Source of the DNA: Thermohalobaculum sp963822985
Lineage (GTDB): Bacteria; Pseudomonadota; Alphaproteobacteria; Rhodobacterales; Rhodobacteraceae
Direction of reading: 5' to 3'
NCBI GenBank assembly: GCA_963822985.1
Contig: CAWGJU010000003.1
Coordinates: 62,001-126,000, forward strand
DNA: 64,000 nt
Position numbers and translations under genes: made by a program. A model generated the notes under the pieces. That model made no database searches and was not told where the DNA came from. It saw only the letters and a list, made by a program, of their open reading frames with translations. Position 1 is the first letter of the stretch; each line of letters begins with the position of its first letter. This document shows positions 17,833 through 25,487 of this stretch, piece by piece.

Positions 17833-18221
17833 CGACGGCCGCGCTCCTGGTCACGGCTCTTCTGTTCGGCGGGATGGTTCTGTACGCCTTCGGCTTCGCT
17901 GCCTTTCTGTTCAGTGCCCTGCCGGCGGAGACCGCCGGTCCGACGATCCGTCGCGCCTTCCCGCTCTTCTACCTCTTCGTCATCACCGCGGCGGGATTGG
18001 GTGCGGTGCTGCTGTTGGCTCAGGACGTCCTTGCGGCGGCGATCCTAGCAGCGGTCGCGCTCAGCACGATCCCGACGCGGCAGATTCTCATGCCGGCGAT
18101 CAACCGGGCGACCGACGGCGGCGCGCGGCGTCGCTTCGCCGTGCTGCACGGCCTGTCGGTCGCGGTCACCCTCGTCCACATCGCGGCGGCCGGCTTCGTC
18201 CTGGCCCGATTTGCCGGGTGA
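17829..18221 (+). CDS. DUF4149-like small membrane protein
   Basis: A 130-residue protein with four predicted transmembrane helices (TTAALLVTALLFGGMVLYAF, FPLFYLFVITAAGLGAVLLL, VLAAAILAAVALS and a C-terminal VAVTLVHIAAAGFVL). An inner conserved pattern TIPTRQILMPAINRATD followed by RRRFAVLHG matches DUF4149/TMEM205-type proteins. Function is unknown. It starts within the stop of the UbiG-like remnant and is 29 bases before the DCC gene, so a small operon is possible. Confidence 0.65.
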   Translation: MTTAALLVTALLFGGMVLYAFGFAAFLFSALPAETAGPTIRRAFPLFYLFVITAAGLGAVLLLAQDVLAAAILAAVALSTIPTRQILMPAINRATDGGARRRFAVLHGLSVAVTLVHIAAAGFVLARFAG

Positions 18222-18250
18222 CCAAAGCTGGCACAGGTGGAACACAGCCC

Positions 18251-18679
18251 ATGAAAAGCGACAGCGATGACCGCCGCGCCGTCGAGGTGTTCTACGACGG
18301 CGCCTGCCCGGTCTGCCGCCGCGAGATCGCCGCCTGTCGCCGCGCGATCCCCGACGACGCGATCGCCTAGGTCGACGTCGCCGACGATGCGGCGCCGGCG
18401 GCGGACGGGATCGAGCCCGCGGCATTGCTGGCCCGTTTCCATGTCCGCCGCGCAGATGGCCAACTGGCGAGCGGCGCGACCGCCTTCTTCGCCGTCTGGC
18501 GGACGATGCCGCGGCTGCGCCGCATCGCCGCTCTGCTGGACCGCCCTTCCTTCCTCTGGATCGCCGAGCGGGTCTACCGGATCTTCTTGGCGGTACGCCC
18601 GCTCTGGCAGCGGGGGCGCCGTTCACGCGGCCAGGCACGGGCATCGGCGGGTTGCGCGAGCCTGCCGCTGTCGCCATGA
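18251..18679 (+). pseudogene. DCC family thiol-disulfide oxidoreductase-like protein, in-frame amber codon
   Basis: DUF393/DCC family protein named for the Asp-Cys-Cys region; FYDGACPVCRREIA with its CxxC is present at residues 13-26. The frame is open from 18251 to 18679 except for a TAG at 18368-18370, in a position where relatives often have tryptophan (a TGG to TAG change). After it the same frame continues with ALLARFHVRRADGQL, RVYRIFLAVRPLW and the end of the domain. About 142 residues would result. Either a nonsense mutation or a base error; there is no sign of selenocysteine or pyrrolysine decoding. Confidence 0.7.
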
Positions 18680-18937
18680 TGAAGCCTTCACCCGATCTGG
18701 TGCACATCAGGCTGCGCGCCGGCCCGTGGCGCCGCGGGCGAATGCTGGGGCGGCTTGTCGAACCGTCGTCAGATTGCGCACGGTCGGTGAGCCGGGCGGC
18801 GACAAGGACGCATCCATCGCCGGCTGTGGTTGCCGTCAGAGACAGCTTCGTGACAGCTTGCGCTGTTAACGGCTAAGCCATCCGAAGTGGCGGCCGCCGC
18901 CTGCGCGGATCCGGTCACGAACCAAGAGGAGACGTCC

Positions 18938-19903
18938 ATGTCGATGAGAACACTGTTGCTCGCCGCAGCCTTCGCCGCGAGCGCCGCGCTGCCGGCGCAG
19001 AGCGAGATCACCAGACCGGAATGCATCGCGCCCGCCCAGCCTGGCGGTGGCTTCGACCTGACCTGCCGGGTTGCCCAGCAGGGCCTCGAGCCCGTGCTCG
19101 GCGAACCGCTCGCCGTCACCTTCATGCCCGGCGGCATCGGCGCGGTCGCCTTCAACCTGATGAACACGACACGCACCGACGACCCGAACGCGATCGTCGC
19201 CTTCTCGACGGGCTCGATCCTGAACCTCGTCACCGGCAAATACGGCCAGTGGAGCATCGACGATGCGCGCTGGGTGGGGTCGGCGGGCGCCGATTTCGGC
19301 GCGGTGATCGTCAAGGACGACAGCCCCTACCAGACGCTCGAAGACCTCATGCAGGCGATCGAGGCGGACCCGGCGAGCGTCGTCGTGGGCGCCGGCGGCT
19401 CGGTCGGCTCGCAGGATTGGATGAAGGCGGCGCTGCTGCTGCGCGCGGTCGGCGCCGATCCGCGGAAGATGCGGTACGTGGCCTTCGACGGCGGCGGCGA
19501 GGCGATCGCCGGCCTGCTCGGCGGGGCGATCCAAGTCTATACCGGCGACGTCGCCGAGATGACTGCGCATATGGACGGCAGCATGCGCATCCTGGCGGTG
19601 CTGTCGGACGAGCGGCTGGACGCGCCCTTCGCCGAGATCCCGACTGCCAAGGAGCAGGGCTATGATGCCGTCTGGCGTATCCTGCGCGGCTTTTACATGG
19701 GCAAGGAGGTGTCCGACGAGGACTATCAGGCCTGGGTCGACCTCTTCGCAAAGGCGCACGGGACCGAGGCGTTCAAGAAGGTCCAGGCCGATAAGGGCCT
19801 GCTGCCGCTCGGCCTCTCTGGCCAGGAGTTCGAGGCGGCCGTGCGCGAGCAGGCCGAGGCGCTGCGCACCATCGCCGAGGAAACCGGGCTGATCAGCCAA
19901 TAA
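18938..19903 (+). CDS. Tripartite tricarboxylate transporter substrate-binding protein (TctC family)
   Basis: Periplasmic binding protein of a TTT system, 321 residues. A signal peptide (MSMRTLLLAAAFAASAALPAQ) is followed by the family start, with APAQPGGGFDLTCR (the carboxylate-binding G-G-G-x-D loop), VTFMPGGIGAVAFN, VVGAGGSVGSQDWMKAALL and DGGGEAIAGLLGG. The ATG at 18938 follows an AGAGGAG site; the tctB and tctA genes follow at once. It captures a small carboxylate for the TctAB membrane pair. The gap 18680-18937 upstream shows no other gene and should contain the promoter. Confidence 0.92.
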   Translation: MSMRTLLLAAAFAASAALPAQSEITRPECIAPAQPGGGFDLTCRVAQQGLEPVLGEPLAVTFMPGGIGAVAFNLMNTTRTDDPNAIVAFSTGSILNLVTGKYGQWSIDDARWVGSAGADFGAVIVKDDSPYQTLEDLMQAIEADPASVVVGAGGSVGSQDWMKAALLLRAVGADPRKMRYVAFDGGGEAIAGLLGGAIQVYTGDVAEMTAHMDGSMRILAVLSDERLDAPFAEIPTAKEQGYDAVWRILRGFYMGKEVSDEDYQAWVDLFAKAHGTEAFKKVQADKGLLPLGLSGQEFEAAVREQAEALRTIAEETGLISQ

Positions 19904-19962
19904 GCCCCGGCCCCGCCCTGCGCGGGGCCGGCATCATCCCCCTGCATTCCAAGGAGGTTCTC

Positions 19963-20400
19963 ATGGCCGACCGGATCTTCGCGGCGGTCCTGCTCGCCGT
20001 CACCCTCGCCTATGGCGCGCTCGCCTTCTTCGTCATCCAGGCGCCGTTCCAATACGACCCGCTGGGACCCGAGAGCTGGCCGCGCATCCTCGCCGTGGTG
20101 ATGGCCGTCTGCCTGGCGGCGCTGCTCTGGTCGCCGGACATCGAGCGGTTCGACACCGATCGGCCGAGCTGGGTCAGGCTCGCCATCGTGGTGGCCCTGC
20201 TGATCGCCTACGCGATGCTGTTCCAGCCGCTGGGCTTCGTCATCTCGACCACGCTCTTCACGCTGATCGTCTCGCGCCTGCTTGGCGCGCCATGGATCGG
20301 GGCGACGGCCTTCGGGCTCGGGATGGGCGTCGGCGGGTACCTGCTCTGCGTCGGCCTGCTCGACCTCAACCTGCCTGCCGGGCCCCTGCCCGCGCTCTGA
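19963..20400 (+). CDS. TctB-type small membrane subunit
   Basis: A 145-residue membrane protein with four hydrophobic segments, typical of the poorly conserved small TTT subunit. It begins with ADRIFAAVLLAVTLAYG, has the family's PDPLGPESWPRIL-like motif (here YDPLGPESWPRI), then WVRLAIVVALLIAYAMLF, and ends with a helix around VGGYLLCVGLLDL. An AAGGAGG ribosome site lies just before the ATG. It is placed between tctC and tctA as in most TTT operons. Confidence 0.88.
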   Translation: MADRIFAAVLLAVTLAYGALAFFVIQAPFQYDPLGPESWPRILAVVMAVCLAALLWSPDIERFDTDRPSWVRLAIVVALLIAYAMLFQPLGFVISTTLFTLIVSRLLGAPWIGATAFGLGMGVGGYLLCVGLLDLNLPAGPLPAL

Positions 20401-20412
20401 CGGAGTTTTCCC

Positions 20413-21930
20413 ATGATGGAAGTGCTCTCGGGGCTCGGCACCGGCTTTGCGGTCGCCCTGAGCCCGTTCAACCTGATGCTGGTCCTGATGGGCTGTTTCG
20501 CCGGCACGCTGATCGGCGCGCTGCCCGGGATCGGACCGATCAACGGCGTCGCCATCCTGCTGCCGATCGCCTACGGACTCGGGCTTCCGCCGGAATCGGC
20601 GCTGATCCTGCTGGCCGGCATCTATTACGGCGCCGAGTATGGCGGGCGGATCTCGTCGATCCTGCTGAACGTGCCGGGCGATGCCGGCGCGGTGATGACG
20701 ACGCTCGACGGCAACCCGATGGCCAAGGCCGGCATGGCCGGCAAGGCACTGTCGCTCTCGGCCGTGGCGTCCTTTGTCGGCGGCACCTTCGCGGTGGTCC
20801 TCATGTCGTTCTTCGGCCCGCTGCTGGCCCAGTTCGCCGTGACGTTCCAACCGTCCGATTATGTCGCTCTGATGGTCTTCGCCTTCGCCTCGCTGGCCTC
20901 GCTGGTCGGCTCGAACCCGGTCAAGACGCTGACCGGCGCGCTGATCGGGCTGATGCTGGCGACCATCGGCGTCGACGCCAACACCGGCGTCGCGCGCTAC
21001 ACCTTCGGCATCCCCGACATCCTGGCCGGCATCGATTTCCTTGTCGTCGTGATCGGCCTGTTCGGTATGGCCGAGTTGTTGCATCTGGTCGAGCAGCAGG
21101 TGCGCGGCAATCTCTCGACGCTCGCCATCGACAAGACCTTCGTGACCTGGGCCGACATCGCCAAGACCAAGTGGACGATGCTGCGCTGCTCGCTGATCGG
21201 TTTTGTCATCGGCGTGCTGCCGGGGACGGGCGCCTCGGTTGCCTCGGCCGTCGCCTATGGCACTGAGAAGCGCGTCGCCGGCGCCACGGCCGGCCAGTTC
21301 GGCAAGGGCGACCTGCGCGGCCTCGCCGCGCCCGAGGCTGCGAACAACGCCTCGGCCGGCGGCGCCATGGTGCCTATGCTGACGCTCGGGATCCCGGGCT
21401 CGGGCACGACAGCGATCCTGCTGGGCGCGTTGCTGATGTTCAACGTGACGCCCGGGCCGCTGATGTTCCAGCAGCGGCCCGAGATCGCCTGGGGCCTGAT
21501 CGCGTCGATGTACATCGGCAACCTGGCGCTGCTGGTCATCAATCTGCCGTTGGTCGGCCTGTTCGCCAGGATGCTGACGATCCCGCAGCACTACCTGACG
21601 CCGCTGATCGCCGTGCTCGCCTTCATCGGCATCTACTCGATCGTCGGCAACCCGTTCGACCTCTACATGATCATCGGGCTCGGCGTGTTCGGCTGGGTGT
21701 TGCGCAAGCTCGACTTCGCGCTCGCACCGGTGATCCTGGGGTTCGTTCTCGGCGGGTTGTTCGAAAACAATCTTCGCCGGGCGCTCTCGATCTCCGGCGG
21801 CGACTGGTCGATCCTCTTGTCGACCTCGGACAGCATCTTCCTCTATGCGCTGGCCGCCGCGGTCGTGGTGCTGCCCGCCTGGTTCACTCGCCGGTCGCGT
21901 CGCGCCCGGCTGGCCGCCGAAGACGAATGA
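20413..21930 (+). CDS. TctA-type large permease subunit
   Basis: The 505-residue channel subunit of the TTT transporter, with about 11-12 transmembrane helices. It has the hallmark GALPGIGPINGVAILLPIAYG near residue 37, ILLAGIYYGAEYGGRIS, the second half-repeat GVLPGTGASVASAVAYG, and NNASAGGAMVPMLTLGIPGSGTTAIL. The repeated PG-x-G signature reflects the internal duplication of the family. It starts 12 bases after tctB. Proton- or sodium-coupled uptake of a carboxylate is expected; the substrate is unknown. Confidence 0.94.
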   Translation: MMEVLSGLGTGFAVALSPFNLMLVLMGCFAGTLIGALPGIGPINGVAILLPIAYGLGLPPESALILLAGIYYGAEYGGRISSILLNVPGDAGAVMTTLDGNPMAKAGMAGKALSLSAVASFVGGTFAVVLMSFFGPLLAQFAVTFQPSDYVALMVFAFASLASLVGSNPVKTLTGALIGLMLATIGVDANTGVARYTFGIPDILAGIDFLVVVIGLFGMAELLHLVEQQVRGNLSTLAIDKTFVTWADIAKTKWTMLRCSLIGFVIGVLPGTGASVASAVAYGTEKRVAGATAGQFGKGDLRGLAAPEAANNASAGGAMVPMLTLGIPGSGTTAILLGALLMFNVTPGPLMFQQRPEIAWGLIASMYIGNLALLVINLPLVGLFARMLTIPQHYLTPLIAVLAFIGIYSIVGNPFDLYMIIGLGVFGWVLRKLDFALAPVILGFVLGGLFENNLRRALSISGGDWSILLSTSDSIFLYALAAAVVVLPAWFTRRSRRARLAAEDE

Positions 21931-21964
21931 GGACACGCGCTCGGGGCGCGCGCCTGAACCGGAA

Positions 21965-21992
21965 AGCGGCGGCGGCGCCAGGCGCCGCCGCT
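21965..21992. terminator. GC-rich hairpin between convergent tctA and minE
   Basis: An inverted repeat (GCGGCGGCGCC against GGCGCCGCCGC) lies between the ends of tctA (+) and minE (-). It may stop both transcripts. No long T run is present. Confidence 0.45.
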
Positions 21993-22001
21993 CGTTGCTC
22001 G

Positions 22002-22289
22002 CTAGCTCGCCATCGCCCTCCGGGCTTCGAGCGCGCGCGTGCCCGGCAGCTCGATGTTGATCTCGAGCGTCGACAGGTCGTCGCCCCGCTCGATCTTGAT
22101 CTCGACATTGTCGCCGGCGACCCGCATGTGGCGCTCGATGACGTCCATGATGTCGCGCTGCAGCAGCGGCAGAACCTCGGGGCTCGCGCACGAGGTCCGC
22201 TCGTGCGCCAGCAGGATCTGCAGCCGATCCTTGGCGGAGTCGGCGGACCGCACCTCTCGGGGCTTGCGGAAGAAGCTGAACATGCTCAT
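22002..22289 (-). CDS. minE: Cell division topological specificity factor MinE
   Basis: A 95-residue MinE that displaces MinC from MinD and drives Min oscillation. The N-terminal membrane/anti-MinCD segment (MSMFSFFRK and RLQILLAHER) and the dimerisation half (VEIKIERGDDLSTLEINIELPG) are both present. The ATG at 22289 overlaps the minD stop as ATGA, so the two are translationally coupled. Two starts six bases apart are possible. It is the last gene of minCDE. Confidence 0.95.
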   Translation of the reverse strand: MSMFSFFRKPREVRSADSAKDRLQILLAHERTSCASPEVLPLLQRDIMDVIERHMRVAGDNVEIKIERGDDLSTLEINIELPGTRALEARRAMAS

Positions 22290-23101
22290 GCGGTGCGACC
22301 CCAAAGGCGCCCGAACAGGCCGACGCGCTCGGCCGGCCGGATGCGCATCTCCAGTTGCTCGCCGATCAGTCGCTGGACGGCGTCGCCATAGGCTTTGGCG
22401 GCAGTCGACCGCTCGTCGAACACCACCGGAGTCCCGACATTGGATGCCCTCAGCACGGCCGGGCTTTCGGGGATGATGCCGAGGAGCGGAATGGAGAGGA
22501 TCTCCTGGACGTCCTCGAGCTTCATCATCTCGCCCCTGGCGACTCGATTCTGATCGTAGCGGGTGAGCAGAAGATGCGGCTTCACGCCGCCTTCGCCCCG
22601 CTCGGCCCGGCGCGTCTTGCTGCTGAGCAGGCCCAGCACGCGATCGCTGTCGCGTACGGACGACACTTCGGGGTTCGTGACGACGACCGCCTCGTCGGCG
22701 AAGTACATGGCGAGATGCGCGCCCCGCTCGATGCCGGCCGGGCTGTCGCAGATGACGTAGTCGAACTGATCCGAAAGCTCTTTAAGAACCCGCTCGACGC
22801 CGTCCTGGGTCAGGGCGTCCTTGTCGCGCGTCTGCGAGGCGGCGAGGACCGAGAGGTCCTCGAGACGCCGGTCCTTGATCAGCGCCTGCTTCAGCCGCGC
22901 CTCGCCGTTGATGACGTTGATCAGGTCGAAGACGACCCGGCGCTCGCATCCCATGATGACGTCGAGATTACGCAGGCCCACGTCGAAATCGATGACGCAG
23001 GTCCTTTGCCCGCGCATGGCGAGGCCGGCGCCGAGCGCGGCGGTCGACGTCGTCTTGCCGACGCCGCCCTTGCCCGAAGTCACAACGATGATCTTTGCCA
23101 C
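22286..23101 (-). CDS. minD: Septum site-determining ATPase MinD
   Basis: A 271-residue deviant-Walker ParA/MinD ATPase that binds the membrane as an ATP dimer and recruits MinC. The deviant Walker A KGGVGKTTSTA is at residue 11, VIDFDVGLRNLD follows, and CDSPAGIERG is the switch II. The C-terminus is basic and amphipathic (LFGRLWGR), the membrane-targeting helix. It is placed between minC (26 bases upstream) and minE (overlapping). Confidence 0.97.
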   Translation of the reverse strand: MAKIIVVTSGKGGVGKTTSTAALGAGLAMRGQRTCVIDFDVGLRNLDVIMGCERRVVFDLINVINGEARLKQALIKDRRLEDLSVLAASQTRDKDALTQDGVERVLKELSDQFDYVICDSPAGIERGAHLAMYFADEAVVVTNPEVSSVRDSDRVLGLLSSKTRRAERGEGGVKPHLLLTRYDQNRVARGEMMKLEDVQEILSIPLLGIIPESPAVLRASNVGTPVVFDERSTAAKAYGDAVQRLIGEQLEMRIRPAERVGLFGRLWGRTA

Positions 23102-23127
23102 GCGATCTCCTATCCGGTTGGTTCCAT

Positions 23128-23886
23128 CTACTTCAGCACCTCGATGCAGAGCGCGTCGTTGTCGAGAAAGGCCTGCACACGCTTGCCAATGATGTCGGGG
23201 CCGAGGTCCTCGCTGGTCTTGTAGAGCCCGGCGATGGCGATGAGCTCGGCCTCCAGGCTCTGGCAGAAGATGCGCGCGCCCCCGTCGCCGTTGACGCCTG
23301 CCAGCGCCCTGCCCCGCATTCGCCCGTAGACGTGTATGTTGCCGTGGGCGATCAGCTCGGCGCCCGAGCTGACCGAGGACACGACGACCAGGTCGCCGCG
23401 CTCGGCGACGATGCGCTGGCCCGAGCGCACCGGCTCCCGGATCAGCCGGTTGCCGGGCTTGGTCGCGGCGGGCGGCTCGGCCTTGTTCACGGCGGCCGGA
23501 ACGGGCCGCGGCTTGCGCTCGAGCGGTGTCGTGCGCCCGGCGGGAAGCGTCGTCAGACCGGCGTCGGCGGCCCCCGCCGTCTGCTCGCCGCTGGCATTCT
23601 GGATGCCGATGGGCGTCAGCCGGCGCGCGCGCAGGCTGGCCAGCAGCGCTTCGAAGTTCGCTTGCGTCTGAAGCCCGTCGGCGCGCTCGACGTCGATGAC
23701 GAGCGGCGCGTCGGCAAAAAAGTGCGGCGACTTCTCCAGCAGGGCGTCGAGCCCTGCATAGAAGCGATCGTCGGCGATGCCCGTCACAGGCAAGACGACG
23801 GCAGTGAGGAACCTGCCACGTACCTCGAGAGGCGTGACCACGGCAGACTTCACTGCCGCGCCAGCCTGCGCGTCCGATGATCGCAC
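23128..23886 (-). CDS. minC: Septum site-determining protein MinC
   Basis: A 252-residue FtsZ inhibitor. The N-terminal domain (VRGRFLTAVVLPVTG, FFADAPLVIDVE) is followed by a Pro/Arg/Ala-rich linker. The C-terminal right-handed beta-helix domain has RSGQRIVAERGDLVVVSSVSSGAEL, IAHGNIHVYGRMRGRALAG and ARIFCQSLEAELIAIAG. It is the first gene of the minCDE operon. The leader region 23887-24218 upstream would hold its promoter. Confidence 0.94.
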   Translation of the reverse strand: MRSSDAQAGAAVKSAVVTPLEVRGRFLTAVVLPVTGIADDRFYAGLDALLEKSPHFFADAPLVIDVERADGLQTQANFEALLASLRARRLTPIGIQNASGEQTAGAADAGLTTLPAGRTTPLERKPRPVPAAVNKAEPPAATKPGNRLIREPVRSGQRIVAERGDLVVVSSVSSGAELIAHGNIHVYGRMRGRALAGVNGDGGARIFCQSLEAELIAIAGLYKTSEDLGPDIIGKRVQAFLDNDALCIEVLK

Positions 23887-24218
23887 GGTCGAACCTGCCT
23901 TACTGCTCTGACATCTCTGCGGATGTTCTAGTCATGAAAATCTACCCCGATTCCCTCCATCCGCCAAGCCCGACTTCGCCGTTTTGCAAAGAACGCGGCG
24001 AACCACGCTCTAAGTGTGCGGCCCGCCACCTCAGAAACCGCATGATGCCGGGGCTTGACACATGACCGCGCTACGGTGTCGAGCGGTTCCGCACCGGTTG
24101 ACCGGGCAGTGGCGATGCGTCCGCTTTCGCCCCGGCGTCCCGAGGAGGTTCCAGGATTGCGCACCCCCGACGCAGCGCAGCACGAAACGGAGGCCGCCAA
24201 TCCGCGAGGCGGACCACC
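23887..24218. other. 332-base divergent region between minC and the rsmB-like gene
   Basis: Should contain divergent promoters. On the plus strand a 21-codon frame (TTG 24157 to TGA 24220-24222) has a GAGGAGG site 8 bases upstream, and its TGA overlaps the next gene's ATG. It could be a leader that couples translation, or chance. No RNA gene or terminator was recognised. Confidence 0.35.
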
Positions 24219-25409
24219 ATGACGCCGGCTGCACGCGCCCAGGCAGCGGTCGAGATCGTCGATGCATGGCGAAGCGGCCCCGAGGGTCTCGACCGGGGGC
24301 TGACCCGCTGGGGGCGAACGCACCGCTTCGCCGGCTCGGGCGACCGGCGCGCAATCGCCGATCTGGTCTACGACACGGTGCGACGGATGCGCTCGGCCGC
24401 ATGGGTCGCGGGCGCGGCCGAACCGGGCAGCGGGCGCGACCTGCTGCGGGGAAGCCTGATGCTGGACGACATCGATCCGGGAACGCTCTTCACTGGCGAG
24501 GCCCATGCGCCAGCACGGCTCGGCGAGAGCGAGCGCCGGCCCGGCCGTGCGCTCCGGACTGCGCCGCGGGCCGTTCGACTGGACCTGCCAGACTGGATCG
24601 AGCGCGAGCTGACGGACATCGACGACGGCGTCCTCGAAGCTCTGCGGGCGCGCGCACCCCTCGACCTCCGCGCGAACCTGCTCAAGACCAGCCCCTCTCA
24701 GGCGATCGCCGCGCTCGCGGCCGACGGCATCGACGCGATGCCGGCAACCCTGTCGCCGACGGCGCTGAGGGTGCACCGTGGCGAACGCCGGGTCGCCGCG
24801 TCACGCGCCTATCGCGAGGGGCTGGTCGAAATCCAGGACGCGGCCAGCCAGGCCGTCGTCGACCTGGCCGCAGCGCGCCCCGGCGAAACCGTGCTCGACC
24901 TCTGTGCAGGCGGCGGCGGCAAGACGCTGGCGCTGGCGGCGGCGATGCGCGGCGAGGGCAGGCTGATCGCGCACGACATCGCGCCGGCGCGCATCGCCGG
25001 GCTGCCCGCCCGGGCGGCCCGGGCGGGCGCATCGGTCGAAATCGTCCGCACCTCGGCGCTCGATGGGCTGGTTGGCAACCCCGACCTCGTTTTCGTCGAC
25101 GCCCCCTGCTCGGGCTCCGGCGCCTGGCGGCGCAACCCGGACGCCAAGTGGCGGCTGCGTCCGGAAGACCTCGACCGCCTGACGACGGTGCAGTCCGAGC
25201 TGCTGGAGCAGGCCGCGACCTTTCTCGCTCCCGGCGGGCGCATCCTCTATGCGACCTGCTCCATCCTGCGGCGTGAAAACGGCGCGCGCGTGGAAGCCTT
25301 CCTCGCCGGGAGAGCCGGCCGGGCGGTCGCTGGCCGCGTCTCGCTGGTGCCCCCGCAAGGCGACGGCTTCTTCGGCGCGCTGCTTTCTGTAACCGGACAA
25401 CACACTTGA
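24219..25409 (+). CDS. RsmB/NOP-family rRNA cytosine-C5 methyltransferase
   Basis: SAM-dependent RNA m5C methyltransferase, 396 residues. The N-terminal part (about 1-130) is a NusB-like helical region (RAIADLVYDTVRRM). The catalytic domain has motif I VLDLCAGGGGKTLAL, motif IV DAPCSGSGAWRRNPDAKWR with one cysteine, and motif VI ILYATCSILRRENG with the nucleophilic cysteine. It is shorter than classical RsmB (about 430) and may be an RsmB paralogue (RsmB/RsmF/NSUN type). The start overlaps a tiny upstream frame by ATGA. The next gene, cckA, starts after 78 bases. Confidence 0.88.
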   Translation: MTPAARAQAAVEIVDAWRSGPEGLDRGLTRWGRTHRFAGSGDRRAIADLVYDTVRRMRSAAWVAGAAEPGSGRDLLRGSLMLDDIDPGTLFTGEAHAPARLGESERRPGRALRTAPRAVRLDLPDWIERELTDIDDGVLEALRARAPLDLRANLLKTSPSQAIAALAADGIDAMPATLSPTALRVHRGERRVAASRAYREGLVEIQDAASQAVVDLAAARPGETVLDLCAGGGGKTLALAAAMRGEGRLIAHDIAPARIAGLPARAARAGASVEIVRTSALDGLVGNPDLVFVDAPCSGSGAWRRNPDAKWRLRPEDLDRLTTVQSELLEQAATFLAPGGRILYATCSILRRENGARVEAFLAGRAGRAVAGRVSLVPPQGDGFFGALLSVTGQHT

Positions 25410-25487
25410 AAATTGATCCTTTGTTGAGAGATCGCCTATAACGCGACAGGCGTGTTCGCCGAACTCGGTCGAGGGGAACAGCATCGC

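Noticed and set aside
18368..18370. Selenocysteine or pyrrolysine recoding at the amber codon
   Set aside because: TAG is not the Sec codon, no pyl genes are visible and the family has no such residue here.
19726..22191. 821-residue minus-strand open frame opposite tctB/tctA
   Set aside because: Low-complexity Asp/Gln/Arg/Ala composition, no domain, and it covers tctA, tctB and part of tctC.
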